A stretch of 64,000 nucleotides of DNA from Blasia pusilla (GCA_050084515.1 CM114275.1:8742001-8806000), one strand, 5' to 3'; shown: positions 1-10,069, counted from the first letter of the stretch. Numbers and translations are program-made. Notes: generated from the sequence alone by a model not told the origin.

Positions 1-2
1 GT

Positions 3-1013
3 GAGAGTTTTCCTGAGGCTTACACTCGCTTGCGCCGGTTGACCAACGTCACTCAGGGGGTGACAGAGGCTCAAGCTATCCAGTCATGGTACGCGATGTT
101 GGACCGGACCCTACCGACACGGGTGCGGGAGGGGGTGCCTCTTATGAACAGCTCCCCTACGTTGAGAGATGTTTTTAGGATCGCCGAGAACATTGAGCGC
201 AACATGGCGGAGGAGAGCGTAGCCACCATGGGTTCTGGGCGAGAGCAGTCACGATTGTCTGCACCACCTCTGCAGCAACGTGGACCCCGAGATAGGTCAA
301 CTGTGGCACCACGAGCTCAGGGAGGATACCGGGAGGCCATGCCACAAAGACCTACGCCTTCATATGCGGCTCAGCAGCAGCCGCCTACTATTACTTGTTG
401 GTCATGCGGTGGAGCCCATCATCAGCGCGATTGCACTCGTCAGGGTCATGGCCGTGTGCCTCAGCATCGAGGAGGAGATGGTGCTGCACCAGGAGGTTAT
501 CAGTGTGACTATTGTGAGAGGTATGGTGATACACGCGCCAGGTGTTTCACTTTACATCGTGAGTTACGTCCGGACCAAGGGCCAGAGAGGGCACCAGAGC
601 GAGAAGCCGGTTGGGGTGGGCCTAGAGATCGTGCACCATGTGGTCCCGTTGGGGGACGAGGAGCTGGAGTTGCCCGACAGGGTGGTAGAATTGCCCGTGG
701 AGGAGGTAGAGTGCCACCACCTAGACGCGCCGAGGGAGACGTCGGACGTGAGGCTGGGATGGCTCCTCAGATACAGCAGCTACATGAGCAAATTGCCGCT
801 ATGGCATTGAGGTTACCCGATGTCGGAACCGTGTCATTGACATCATATGGAGCAGCCAGAGATCTAGAGGATCCTGGTTGTATGTGCGGGGTTGCCCAGA
901 TGGAGGCCACCGTAGTTGTGAAGCTTCAGCAGCCGCAGAGTTGGATCCACAATGAGGGGAAGCCAAGAAATAGACTAGGCTTCCTCAGTCTTTCACATTG
1001 TCCGAGGCGATGA
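3..1013 (+). CDS. gag of gypsy copy 1 (5' partial)
   Basis: The frame is open from the window edge, so the true start is upstream. The first 70 residues match the retrotransposon-gag fold seen in copy 2 (VTQGVTEAQAIQSWY, then NIERNMAEESVA). A glutamine- and arginine-rich linker follows. It leads to a zinc knuckle CWSCGGAHHQRDC and a second one, CDYC..C, whose histidine is Asp in this copy (His in copy 2). After the knuckles comes an Arg/Gly-rich stretch and a short region ending in an AMALRLPD-type helix. Gag should form the virus-like particle and bind element RNA through the knuckles. The last 60 or so codons read past the part conserved with copy 2 and may be frameshifted. Confidence 0.8.
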   Translation, partial: ESFPEAYTRLRRLTNVTQGVTEAQAIQSWYAMLDRTLPTRVREGVPLMNSSPTLRDVFRIAENIERNMAEESVATMGSGREQSRLSAPPLQQRGPRDRSTVAPRAQGGYREAMPQRPTPSYAAQQQPPTITCWSCGGAHHQRDCTRQGHGRVPQHRGGDGAAPGGYQCDYCERYGDTRARCFTLHRELRPDQGPERAPEREAGWGGPRDRAPCGPVGGRGAGVARQGGRIARGGGRVPPPRRAEGDVGREAGMAPQIQQLHEQIAAMALRLPDVGTVSLTSYGAARDLEDPGCMCGVAQMEATVVVKLQQPQSWIHNEGKPRNRLGFLSLSHCPRR

Positions 1014-1469
1014 GGACCCCATTCATGGATCCTCATCAAAGTTCCTGGAGAGTTGGTGATGTTGTTGGTGTGCAGGCACGGAGGGCGATGGGAGAAGCGA
1101 GTGCGACGACTCCTATTATTGATGCTCAGGAGGGGCATGTGTCGAGCACGTTGTTGGGGGCGGCCACCATTGTGTACCGCGCTCCTTTATTTTCTGCTTC
1201 CGATGTTATGACGTTGGGGGTACGCCCGCCAAGGCTTTTTGGCTGGCCGCTACGCTATGTGAGCATGGAGTTGGAGTTCCTGCATCACATTCAGAGGTTA
1301 TTGCAGAGGAGGTCATGGACCTGCCCTTTGAGCGGATGCTCGGGCCGTCCACGTCAGATTCATGGTAGGCTGCGGCTGCTAGGATGGCGGAGATGCCCGC
1401 TAGATCCGCGATAGAGCGTGCCATGGCTTCTCTTGGTGTTGTGTTGCTGGATAACCGAGGAGAGGTCTT

Positions 1470-2121
1470 CCAGTTGGTGAGTCCAAGAGGTAGAGCTTTC
1501 ATTCCGCAGCTCATCTTGTTGGATTCATGAGCGCAATCCCTGATGTTGGGGAAAGCATCATTTAGAGGATTGGGCTTGACGAGAGCCGATGTGGAGCGTT
1601 TTCCATTCCAGATACAGACATCCTTGGGTGGAGCAAGTACCACATAGTACATCACCCGACAGGAGGTCGTGGTGAGGATTTTCCCGGGACATCCTACAGA
1701 TAAGTCCGTGGTACGAGCCAAGGCGATAGTGACTGATGCAGAGTCCTACGACGTCTTGGTTGGTGGAGCAGTGTTATACCCGATGGGGTTTTCCTTGGAT
1801 TATTGGGAGGAGTCAGCGTCCTACAAACCAAGATGGCAGTCAGGTGATGGGCGGCTTAGCTCATTACCCGTTCGATTCACAGGTGCAATGATCGAGCAAC
1901 GGCCAGGAGAGATGGCGACCTTAGCAGCATTTAGCAGTGCCATCACTTGGCCTAGTGATTTGATTGAGGAACATGTTCATGCAAAGGATACTCCCGTTCC
2001 TGACATTTCTATGGAGAGGAGTGTTATGGTAGCTGCATCATTCCGTGGAGGAGAGGTGCCGCTGTGGGGATCGACTGAGGAGCTTCGACGATTGGCAAAT
2101 GAGCACGTGCAAACCGTTTAG
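1470..2121 (+). pseudogene. retropepsin-like protease of gypsy copy 1
   Basis: The aspartic protease region starts around LLDS, where the next codon of the DSGA catalytic motif has become TGA. It continues through SLMLGKA and VERFPFQIQTSLGG to YDVLVGGAVLYPMGF. A conserved block follows (YKPRWQSGDGR, LPVRF, AADTP-like AKDTPVPD) that links the protease to the methyltransferase. Its role is unknown. The frame is broken by stops near the catalytic site and just before VVRIFPGHP, so no active enzyme can be made. In the family this enzyme cuts the Gag-Pol polyprotein. Confidence 0.75.
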
Positions 2122-2235
2122 GCGTTTGCACCGAAGCATGACGGGTCTTAGGAAACCGAGGTTGCAGGGAGTGCTACGATGACACCCTTGGATACCACAC
2201 CCATTGTGTGGTGTACCCCGGAGGAGGGTATTCGA

Positions 2236-3172
2236 GTGTTAGATCTCTTTGGAGAGATTAGCACCAGGTTAGCTGTTGTTTTGCAGGCAGGAGTGCGAGT
2301 ACAGTAGTTTGTATGTGGAGAGTGATGATGTTGCGAGGCGCGTCTCACTACGACATGTGGCGCAGTTACGCCTATGTTTTCCGAACTTATTTTCTGCGTC
2401 CGCACTACAGGGGTACCAGAGTTTCCTACCGAGGGATATTTCGTTGTTGGGGGCGCAAGACTTAGAGCGGGTAGGGACCATTGATTTGGTCATTGCCGGT
2501 TGGCCATGTCAGGGCCAATCGAGTGCTGGACAAGGCAGCGGGTTGGCTGACACTCGGTCTAGGTTGTTTTGGGAGATGTTGAGGGTCTTACGGCACTTGC
2601 AAGAGCACCAGTCTCGTTCTCTAGCCTACATTCTAGAGAATGTGCCGATCTTAGGAGACTCCATGTCACGGGTGGTGACGAGTACTCATCAAGTGCGTGC
2701 TTGGATCGGCCCAGCAGTGTTCTTGGATGCGGCGAGTGTAGGTTCTAGAGCCCATCGCCCACATCTATTGTGGACCAACTTGGTGCCCCATGCGGTGTTA
2801 CGGAGGGCGTATGCAAGAGTGGAGCGCCCCTCCCATTTGTTAGTGGATTCCATTCTAGATCTAGGTCGTCGATCACAGGCAGTTAGGCACGATGATCGAC
2901 CACCGATGACTGTGGTCAACAGGGTAGGCAGGCCGCGGGCAGCCTTGCCCACGTTTGTGAGTTTTCCCGCTTCCTATGCATACAAGGAGGTCGGTCTTGG
3001 CTTGGTTTGGGATGACGAGGTTCAGCGGTTGGTGGAGCCCAACGCCGACGAGAGAGAGCAAGCAATGGGATTTCCCACAGGAGTGACGGCAGTACCGTCA
3101 ATGTCAGAGGCATCAGGACGCCATGTCTTGGGTCAGGCGATGGACCTGAATCCTCAGCTTGGAAGTGGATGA
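2236..3172 (+). pseudogene. C5 cytosine DNA methyltransferase domain inside gypsy pol, frameshifted
   Basis: The conserved C5-methyltransferase motifs appear in the normal order. Motif I is DLFG (SAM binding) near the start. Motif IV is AGWPCQGQSSAG with the catalytic Cys (codon within 2501-2512). Motif VI is LENVP. A motif VIII-like RAHRPHLLWTNL follows, then AMGFPTGVTAV and LGQAMDL resembling motifs IX and X. About 297 codons are open from 2276, but motif I is in another frame. Compared with the second copy at 49.7 kb, copy 1 lacks 2 bp near 2305, so it cannot make the full enzyme. The domain would transfer methyl groups from SAM to cytosine C5. Subfamily (DRM, DNMT3, DNMT1 or bacterial Dcm-like) cannot be settled by eye. 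It sits between protease and RT, in the same orientation as pol. Confidence 0.88.
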
Positions 3173-3594
3173 GCAGCGTCATATGAGATCGCGACAGATC
3201 ACCACGGTTGCGTTGGTGAGCCCCATGCCTACCGAGACGGTGGAGGCAGTGGCTGGGGGCCAGACCCGAGGAGATCTATGCACCAGGGGAGATCATGAGA
3301 GACACCCTCGGACTTCTTGGGATGTTTTGCATGTACGCCAGGAGATGATAGCCACAACATCGAGCGTGGTTTTGAGCACTGCACGTGGAGGAGATCAGAG
3401 TTTGCAGTTGGATGCAGGAGAGCGGCCGAGTGTTGTTGTTCGAGATAGGGTTGCACCATAGCAACCACCGATACCCGCACCGGAGAGTCCTACCGTAGTC
3501 ACGATGGAGACTTGGGAGCCAGATATGGGCCCTAAGTTGACAGGAGGAGAGCGGCGCCGAATACATCACGTCCTCAGGAGTTATAGGAGCTGCT

Positions 3595-4983
3595 TTGCGT
3601 TTAGCATGGAGGATTTGGGTATGTTGAAGGGACCGGGGATCCGCATTGAGTTTTTTAGTGATACGCCGATCTTCCGATGACCCTACAGGTACAGTGATAT
3701 GGAGAGGGCTCTGATTTAGAGTAGGAGCCAGGACTTGGTCGGAGCAGGACTAGTGGAGATGTCGTATGGGGAGTATGCATCTGCCACTGTCATGCCCGCC
3801 AAGAAGGATGTGCATGGCAACTAGACGGATAGGCGGATGTGTGGGGATTACCGACCTATCAATCGGCAGATAAAGTCCAATAGGTATGCCATGCCCACCC
3901 CTGAGGAGATCTTTGATGCGATTGGTCACGCAAAGGTCTTCAGTTCATTGGATTTGCAAACCGGATACCATCAGTTGCCTATCAGATTGGAGGACAGGCA
4001 GAAGACGGAATTTTGGGGCATCGATCCTCATAGGAAGGATTGTTTGTACTAGTGGTGGTTCTTACCATTTGGATTAAAGAACGCCCCGGCTGAGTTTCAG
4101 AGGGTCATGGATAGGATCTTGGCTGGTCTGGATTTTGCTAGGTGTTATATTGATGACATCGTAGTCTTAAGCGCCACGGTTGTGGAGCATGAGCAACATC
4201 TAGAGGAGGTGTTTCGACGATTGCAATTACATGGGCTGAAGCTACATCCAGGCAAGTGCAAGTTCTTCTACGATCAGATTGAGTACTTGGGTCATATGAT
4301 ATACCCAGGGGGCCTTGGTGTTCAGCAGACAAAGATAGAGGCTATCTCACGCATTCCACGCCCTAAAGATGTGAGCCGTGTTCGTGCATTCATGAGATTG
4401 GCGAACTTCTATCGGCGATATGTCAAGGGATTCAGCTCGATTGCGAAGCCGTTGACCTTGCTCACCAAGGTGGATCACGAGTGGCACTCGAGGGATGAGC
4501 AGGAGCGAGCATTTCAGTTGCTCAAGGACAAGTTGATGTTCGCGCCCATCTTGAGGAGACCGATCAGGGGGAGTCCTTTCCAGTTCCACACAGATTGGAG
4601 CATGTTGGGGCTTGGGGCGTGGGGCGGTGCTCACTCAGCATTATGATGAGGGTAGAGAGTTCGTGGTGGCTTACGCTAGCCGCTCAAACAACACTACAGA
4701 GGCAAAGTACATCTCATATGAGGATGAGTGCTTGGCTGTGGTGTGGAATGTCGCGCATTTCATGTGTTACTTATTTGGCAACCCTTTTACCATCATCACT
4801 GATCATCAACCATTTAAGTGGTTGATGGAGTCTGACAAGCTTACAGGGAAGCTTGCGAGATGGGCTCTGTTGTTGCAGGAGTATGATTTTCAAGTGATAC
4901 ATAGACCTGGGACGCTCAACCAGGATGCAGATGGGTTGAGTCGTAACCCATGCCCGAGTCAGCGAGATGCGACTGGAGCTTGA
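3595..4983 (+). pseudogene. reverse transcriptase and RNase H of gypsy copy 1
   Basis: The region reads as a Ty3-type RT with CGDYRPIN, SSLDLQTGYHQ, LPFGLKNAPAEFQRVMD and the catalytic YIDDIVV. It continues into connection and RNase H segments with FHTDWSMLGLGA, SYEDECLAVVW, ITDHQPFKWLM and HRPGTLNQDADGLSR. Stops interrupt the N-terminal RT (about 3680-3830 and 4050), and a single extra base after LGLGA shifts frame before RNase H. The last part, 4612-4983, is open. The domain order and the HTDxS RNase H motif fit Ty3/gypsy. A short stretch of this RNase H (about 4840-4895) also occurs as a fold-back insertion in the neighbouring copia element. Confidence 0.92.
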
Positions 4984-5010
4984 TGGCATGGAGAGAGTGA
5001 TGAGGAGTCG

Positions 5011-6095
5011 GTGCCAGGATGGCACGCGTCAGCCTATTTAGGCATGTTGGCTACGGAGAGCCAGAGTGTGGAGACTTCGATGGCGAGGTCTAGTGGAGAG
5101 TCCTTGGATCCCGAGGCCAGTGAGGAGACAACAAGTGGCCGAGATATTCATGATGATGGAGTAGTCTTGGAGTACCTTTGTACTAGCAGCATTGCGAGCA
5201 CCGTGGGTGCTAGAGAGCGGGATCGGATCCTACAGCGGGCCAAACAGTTCCGTTGGGAGGGGACACATGTTTTGAGGGTTTGGGAGGATGGCAGACTACG
5301 CATAGTGCCGCATCCTTTGCAAAGAGCACGACTAGTGCAGCATGCCCACGAGGAGTTGGGTCACTTTGGGGTGAAGCGGACGTACAGCTTGCTCCAGATT
5401 CAGTATTGGTGGCGAGGCACGCAGACTCACGTTCAACAGTTTGTTGCGAGGTGCATGGTGTTTGATCGGGTTCGAGCGTCGTTCAATGCTCCGAATCCAC
5501 AGTTGCATCCATTACCAATCATGGGCTTAGGATATAGATGGAGTTTGCATTTTGCAGGACCTTTGCCTTTGACGGAGCGTCACAGTCGTTATGTGTTGGT
5601 GATGGTCGAGCACTTCTCGAAGTGGATCGAGTTGGTTGCATTGCCTGACAAAGCGAGTGAGGGAGTAGCTTATGCCTTCCTTGACAGAGTGCTGAGTCAT
5701 TACGGCGCACCGGCTGAGGTGTTGACAGACCAGGGTACCGAGTTTCGCGGTGAGTTCTAGGCCTTGTGTGATCAGGCGCTGATCGACCACCGCACGACTT
5801 CGCGAGATCATCCCGAGGCGGATGGATTAGCGGAGAGAGTTGTGCAGACTTTGAAGAGGGGTTTTTGCAAGTATGGCTTGCAGAGAGGTCACCTAGGAGA
5901 TTGGGACCTCCAGTTGCCTGGTTGGCAATGGGATACTGATTCAGCAGGAAAGCATCCTTAGCGTCTTTTTCACCGTAATTGCTACTTTATGGCCGAGAGC
6001 CAGATTTACCTGCGGCCATTCGTCGAGATGCTGATGGGGTGCTGGACCTTGATGACCCAGATGTATGGATGCAAGCATGTTCTTAGAGGGCTGAG
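5011..6095 (+). pseudogene. integrase of gypsy copy 1
   Basis: An N-terminal zinc-binding region (HEELGHFGVKRTYSLLQ, then a Cys pair partly lost: CMVF here, CMVC in copy 2) is followed by the catalytic core. The core pieces are HFAGPLPL, LTDQGTEFRGEF and a glutamate region reading HPEADGLAERVVQT. A stop after RGEF and frame changes near 5960 and 6085 break it. The first catalytic Asp position reads His-Phe-Ala (HFAG), so it appears lost. The family enzyme joins cDNA to the host chromosome. The C-terminal part leads without a gap into the PHD finger. Confidence 0.88.
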
Positions 6096-6584
6096 TTGTT
6101 TCAGAGAGTGGTGCCCATGGCGTTCGAGAACTTGGCGATTGCGCAGCATCGGGATACGTTGAGGTATGCGACTATTCGGGGTAGTGGTTATCGACCAACT
6201 ATCCGTAGGTTTCATCAGGGAGACTATGTCTACTTGCAGCAGACGGCACCGACGACGTTGGATGTGACTGCATGGCGCACTATCTTGAGAGTGCGTGACG
6301 TTTTGCCATCAGGTGTTCTCTTGCTGGAGGAACGCGATGGTATGGTATGGAAGGACCATGTGCGTAATTGTGCGTCATGTCACCTTCCTAAGATTGATGG
6401 TACATTAGATCCGAGCTTAGCAGCAGTTCCTGCAGGCTTGCGTTGTATGTTGTGTGGTTCTGCCCGTGGTGCGGCCACGATGTTAGTCTGTGATGGATGT
6501 TTGAGAGGTTGGCATATGGCAGGTCTGACGCCACCTCTCACTAGGGTTCCTCGGGGACGATGGATATGTCCCAGATGTACATAG
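6096..6584 (+). CDS. integrase C-terminal region with PHD finger (gypsy copy 1)
   Basis: The open frame begins in the integrase tail ([37 protein letters not shown]), an SH3-like integrase C-terminal segment. It ends in a PHD-type zinc finger. The visible ligands are CMLC, CDGC, then a His (GWHMA) and a final CPRC. The Cys two residues after that His is Gly in this copy (GWHMAG) but Cys in copy 2 (GWHMAC), so copy 2 keeps the full C4HC3 set. PHD fingers usually read histone H3 tails. In many plant Ty3 elements a chromodomain sits at this place and steers integration, so a targeting role is a reasonable inference. The stop lies just before the 3' untranslated segment and polypurine tract. Confidence 0.85.
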   Translation: MFQRVVPMAFENLAIAQHRDTLRYATIRGSGYRPTIRRFHQGDYVYLQQTAPTTLDVTAWRTILRVRDVLPSGVLLLEERDGMVWKDHVRNCASCHLPKIDGTLDPSLAAVPAGLRCMLCGSARGAATMLVCDGCLRGWHMAGLTPPLTRVPRGRWICPRCT

Positions 6585-6771
6585 AGGAGATACTAGATGG
6601 ATTTTGATTCCGACTTTTTATGTGACATGGATGACAGGAAGGCGACTAACGATGGGGCCACATGAGCACCCGGCCTTCTTGCTCTTAGCGTCCGAGAGAT
6701 GTATGTCATGGTAGGTAGGGATAGATGGCTATCTAAAGTTAGAGGGACCTAACCACCAGCTAGGGGGGCGA
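6585..6771 (+). other. 3' untranslated segment and polypurine tract of gypsy copy 1
   Basis: No coding frame continues here. The segment ends in TAGGGGGGCGA, a polypurine tract that in the family primes plus-strand DNA synthesis and so sets the start of the LTR as TTGGAGATATT. Copy 2 has the matching tract CTAGGGGGGAGA at 41719-41730 on the other strand. Confidence 0.7.
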
Positions 6772-7530
6772 TTGGAGATATTTTAGTGCTTCTTGTCTCC
6801 TTGTTTGGATGCCATGAGTTAGCATGGGATCGTGCGTATTTGTGTGTATGTTCGGTGACAGCGATGTATGTTGTGTAGCGATGTGTATGCGCACGACAGT
6901 TGTCACGTCGTTCAGGATAGATCGGTGAGATCTAGTAGAGCACCTTCGTGAGTAGTGGAGGGCACGCTCAGTAGATCGAGGATGACATGCTGAGGCCCCG
7001 GGAACCTGAGAGAGTAGGTTTCCCGAGGCCTCAGCAGCCATATTGAGGAACTTACTATTTTAGGTAAGTACTATTTTGAATATATGATCACTTTCTTTTT
7101 TTGGTAAATGGCCCTTGACCTCCAACATCAGGTCAAGAGCCAAGGAAGTGACTTGGGAGAATAGGTTACCATGGAGAGAGCTTGGGAGAGGGGAGGGGTA
7201 TACTCTAAGAAGAGAGAGCTTGAGAGCTCATTCTCTCTTTGTTGAACCTCTTGGCATGAGGCGGCGGAGCTATGGTCCCTTGCCTTGTGAGTGTAACCCA
7301 AGCCTCTCATTAGGAGAGTGGATTTGGTTTGACATGAGAGAGAGTGCACACCTTTGAGAGCTATGGTGTGAGATGGTGTAGAGAGAGATTGGATCTTACT
7401 TTATTGGAGATATTTTAGTACTTCTTGTCTCGTTGTTTGGATGTCATGAGTTAGCATGGGATCGTGCGTGTTTGTGTGTGTGTTCGGTGATGGCGATGTA
7501 TGTTGTGTAGCGATGTGTATGCGCACGAGA
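6772..7530 (+). repeat. 3' terminal region of gypsy copy 1: 127-bp block, LTR core, 127-bp block again
   Basis: A 127-bp block (6772-6898, from TTGGAGATATT to GCGCACGACA) is followed by GT and then TGTCACG, where a core of about 500 bp begins. The same 127-bp block returns at 7404-7530, ending CGCACGAGA at the border with the copia. If the LTR is defined by integrated ends (TGTCACG to CACGACA, a TG..CA pair with inverted tips), it is 6901-7530. If it is defined by the polypurine tract, it is 6772 to about 7403. The same arrangement is seen at the 3' end of copy 2. Confidence 0.75.
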
Positions 7531-9061
7531 CTTTGAAGCCCAACTTATAGCTGCACTTCCCAAAGTAAATGAATAACCAGATGTGGAGTGTCGATTAGAC
7601 ACGCTTCCTGCCCAATCACCATCTGTGAATCCCTGTAATTGAAAACTCGGAGAAGGTTCAAATTGAAGCCCGAATTGAATAGAGAATTTCACATACCGCA
7701 TAATCCTCCTCACAGCATCAAGGTGAGGTTTTCAAGGTGCTTGCATAAACTAGCTCACTAGGCCAACAACATAGCTCAAATCTGGTCTAGTTATAGTTAG
7801 ATAGATCAAACTTTCAACCATGCGCCTGTATATATTAGAATCTTCAAGCAGCTCTCCTTCATCCACTCTTAGCTTCATGCTCTGGTCCAACAGTGTAGAG
7901 ATTGGCTTACAAGCCGTCATACCATATTTTGAAAGCATATGAAGAGCATATTATCATTGTAGTAACCACATGCTCTCTCCAACCTTGATAAACTCAAGGA
8001 ACAAAAGAGCCCACCTCGCAAGCTTACAGGGAAGCTTGCGAGGTGGGCTCTTTTGTTGCAGGAGTATGACTTCCAAGGAAGTACTTGAGTTCTCTCAAGT
8101 CCTTCATATCAAATTTTTCTTGTAACTTAAGCTTGACTTGTTGTACCATTTCTTTAATACTCCCAGTAATCAAGAGATTATCAACATACAACACAATGAG
8201 AATTGTATGATCTTATCCTCTCAAGACATATAACGAGGAGTCAGAATCACATGTCCTAAAACCCAACTCTTGTAGGACGTATGTAATCTTGCCATACCAA
8301 GCTCTTGGACCTTGTTTGAGCCCGTATGGAGCTTTCTTCAACCTGCATATGCGAAATGGAAACTTGGGATGCTCGTATCCAGGTGGCTGAGTCATATATA
8401 TCTCCTCGTATAGATCTCCATTCAAGAAGGCATTCTTGACGTCCATGTGATGTAATCTCCACTTCTTACTTACTGCAACTGCAACCAGTGTTCTCGTAGT
8501 CGCCATCTTTGCAACAGGGCTAAATGTTTCATCATAATTGATACCATATTGTTGTGCATATCCCTTAGCCACCAATCTCGCTTTGTATCTGTTAATTGTA
8601 CCATCTTGATTGTGCTTGATTTTGTAAACCCATTTGCAACCAATAGCTTCCTTACTGTAAGGTATATCAACCAGCTCTCATGTTTGTTGATATCTTAATG
8701 CAGCAAGCTCTTCCTCCATAGTTTCAATCCATTCGGCTTTACTCGTAGCTTCTTCAAAATAACTCGGCTTCTGCTCTTGAAGGGTAGTCATCATATATGC
8801 ATGATGTGTCGCAAGGAAACCTTCATTTATGAATCTATGAACTAGATGTGTAACTCTACTTGATCTACGAAGTTGTTTTTAGAGGTAGATGCCTCTGACA
8901 CCTGACTCGAGCTCTGACTAGTGTTAACAGACTGAATATGTACTCTTTCCATCCATGGACTCAAAGATTTAATGGATGAATCTAGGACCTCTCCTAATCC
9001 TGCACTAGTACTTGGGGAAGTTGAAGATAATGTGTGTTGGTTTATAGTCATATTCTCCCCC
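7531..9061 (-). pseudogene. copia 1 reverse transcriptase and partial RNase H
   Basis: The RVT_2 pattern is clear: MVAKGYAQQYGINYDETFSP, MDVKNAFLNGDL, YMTQPPGYEHP, YGLKQGPRAWY, then a broken YVDDLLI-like part near 8160-8200 and PDLSYVVG. The RNase H start (FTDGDWAGSVSNRHSTSGY) is present but the element ends shortly after. Frames are interrupted by stops and by the inserted palindrome near 8000-8070. Confidence 0.9.
7998..8071. repeat. fold-back insertion of gypsy RNase H sequence in copia 1
   Basis: Copia 2 reads straight from AAACTCAA to CCAAGGAAGTAC. Copia 1 has about 74 extra bases at that point. They form a perfect inverted repeat with 26-bp arms (8000-8025 and 8032-8057) around ACAGGG. 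The right arm and the following bases match gypsy RNase H around 4840-4895, where AAGCTT occurs twice. Confidence 0.9.
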
Positions 9062-9066
9062 TCAAC

Positions 9067-10069
9067 TGTCGCGACCCTCATGACCAAACGAGTGCCAAGC
9101 GGAACATCGGAACATTAGCGGGCTCACACTAAGATGGTTTGCGCGTTGGAGTAGTCTCAAAGAGGAGACAAGAGACGAGACGCGAGCGAGGCGTCGCGTT
9201 TCAGATGTTGTGGTCGCGACCGAGAAACCTGGACCAAACGCGGAATGAGACTTGAAAGAAGTCGAGTCTAGGAAGTGGGTTGCCAAAGGAAGAATTCGGA
9301 TTTAGAACGCCACTAGCGTTTGAGAGTTTTCGACTGTATTTATGGCCATAACTTTTAGCGCCAAGATGCGTTTGGATTAAATAAGGGTGCGTTAGAAAGC
9401 TTATGGAAAGTTGGTTCAAACACACTAAAGATCTTTGCAAACGCTTTAGCAGCGGCTGAGAAACAACCCGGAAACGACTGTAAGTAGAGTCGGGTTGAGG
9501 GCCACAATGAAGGGCCCGACCCTCCTTTTCCAAAGGGGGGGGGGTTATTGGAGAACCCCAGAAGTACTAGTAAGGGGGAAGGTCTTCGAGAGTGCTTGGA
9601 ACCCGAACCCCACTTTAGGCGCCGCGGGGCGGCTCAAGGGCATGGAACGAAACGGAGTTTGGGGGTTGGGTTGGAAAACCTGCACCAAGTCTATTGAGGA
9701 GATTTTAGACATCCCTCTTTGATTTCACCCCGCAACTCAATTACTTGGGTCTCGGTTTGGAACTCACACGAGGTCCTTGAACAGTTGGGATCGCTAGGCG
9801 CGCCTAGTGCCATTTCAGATCCCTGGACTAACCAGGAAGTCTGTTCCAAGTCTTGAAGGACTTGCCATGATTTGGAAACAAGGAACTAAGGAAGGTTGAG
9901 CTTGATGAGACGCCGAGTTGAGAACTCGGTGGGTTGGAACAGTGGTTCGCCCAGACCCGACTAACGAGAGTGCGTGTTTGGGTGCAGATCGGCGATGAGA
10001 TTGTGACCTACTGAACGTACGCTTCCGCAACACCAAAGATTGACGTTCAAGGAGAGTAGGGGGGCGACA
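9067..10069. mobile_element. solo LTR, family B, with 5-bp target duplication
   Basis: The insert begins TGTCGCGACC and ends GGGGGCGACA, so it has TG..CA ends with perfect 6-bp inverted tips. It is flanked by TCAAC on both sides (9062-9066 and 10070-10074). Copia 2 lacks it and reads CTCAAC then ACAAGTTTA at this point. No internal region or second LTR is present, so it is a solo LTR left by LTR-LTR recombination. Related pieces lie at 37088-37864 and 49094-49489. The ends resemble those of the methyltransferase gypsy family (TGTCACG, CACGACA), but the bodies look unrelated. Confidence 0.92.

Larger units (their letters stand above)
1..7530 (+). mobile_element. Ty3/gypsy retrotransposon with DNA methyltransferase and PHD finger, copy 1 (5' end outside window)
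   Basis: The order of domains is gag with two zinc knuckles, retropepsin, C5 cytosine methyltransferase, reverse transcriptase, RNase H, integrase and PHD finger, followed by a polypurine tract and LTR sequence. The 5' LTR, the leader and the start of gag lie left of the window. The right end stops abruptly in the RNase H region of a copia element, so this copy probably inserted into that copia. Many stops and frameshifts break pol, so the copy is dead. The RT-before-integrase order and the YIDD active site place it in Ty3/gypsy. The methyltransferase between protease and RT and the PHD finger after integrase are not part of the usual gypsy plan. Confidence 0.95.

Noticed and set aside
280-810. 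Long open frame overlapping gag in another frame
   Set aside because: It is a shadow of the gag frame. The same shadow appears in copy 2 because the DNA is similar, and it has no domain of its own; the zinc knuckles are in the other frame.
2269-3182. Several minus-strand frames opposite the methyltransferase
   Set aside because: They carry no motif, and the plus strand explains the region fully.
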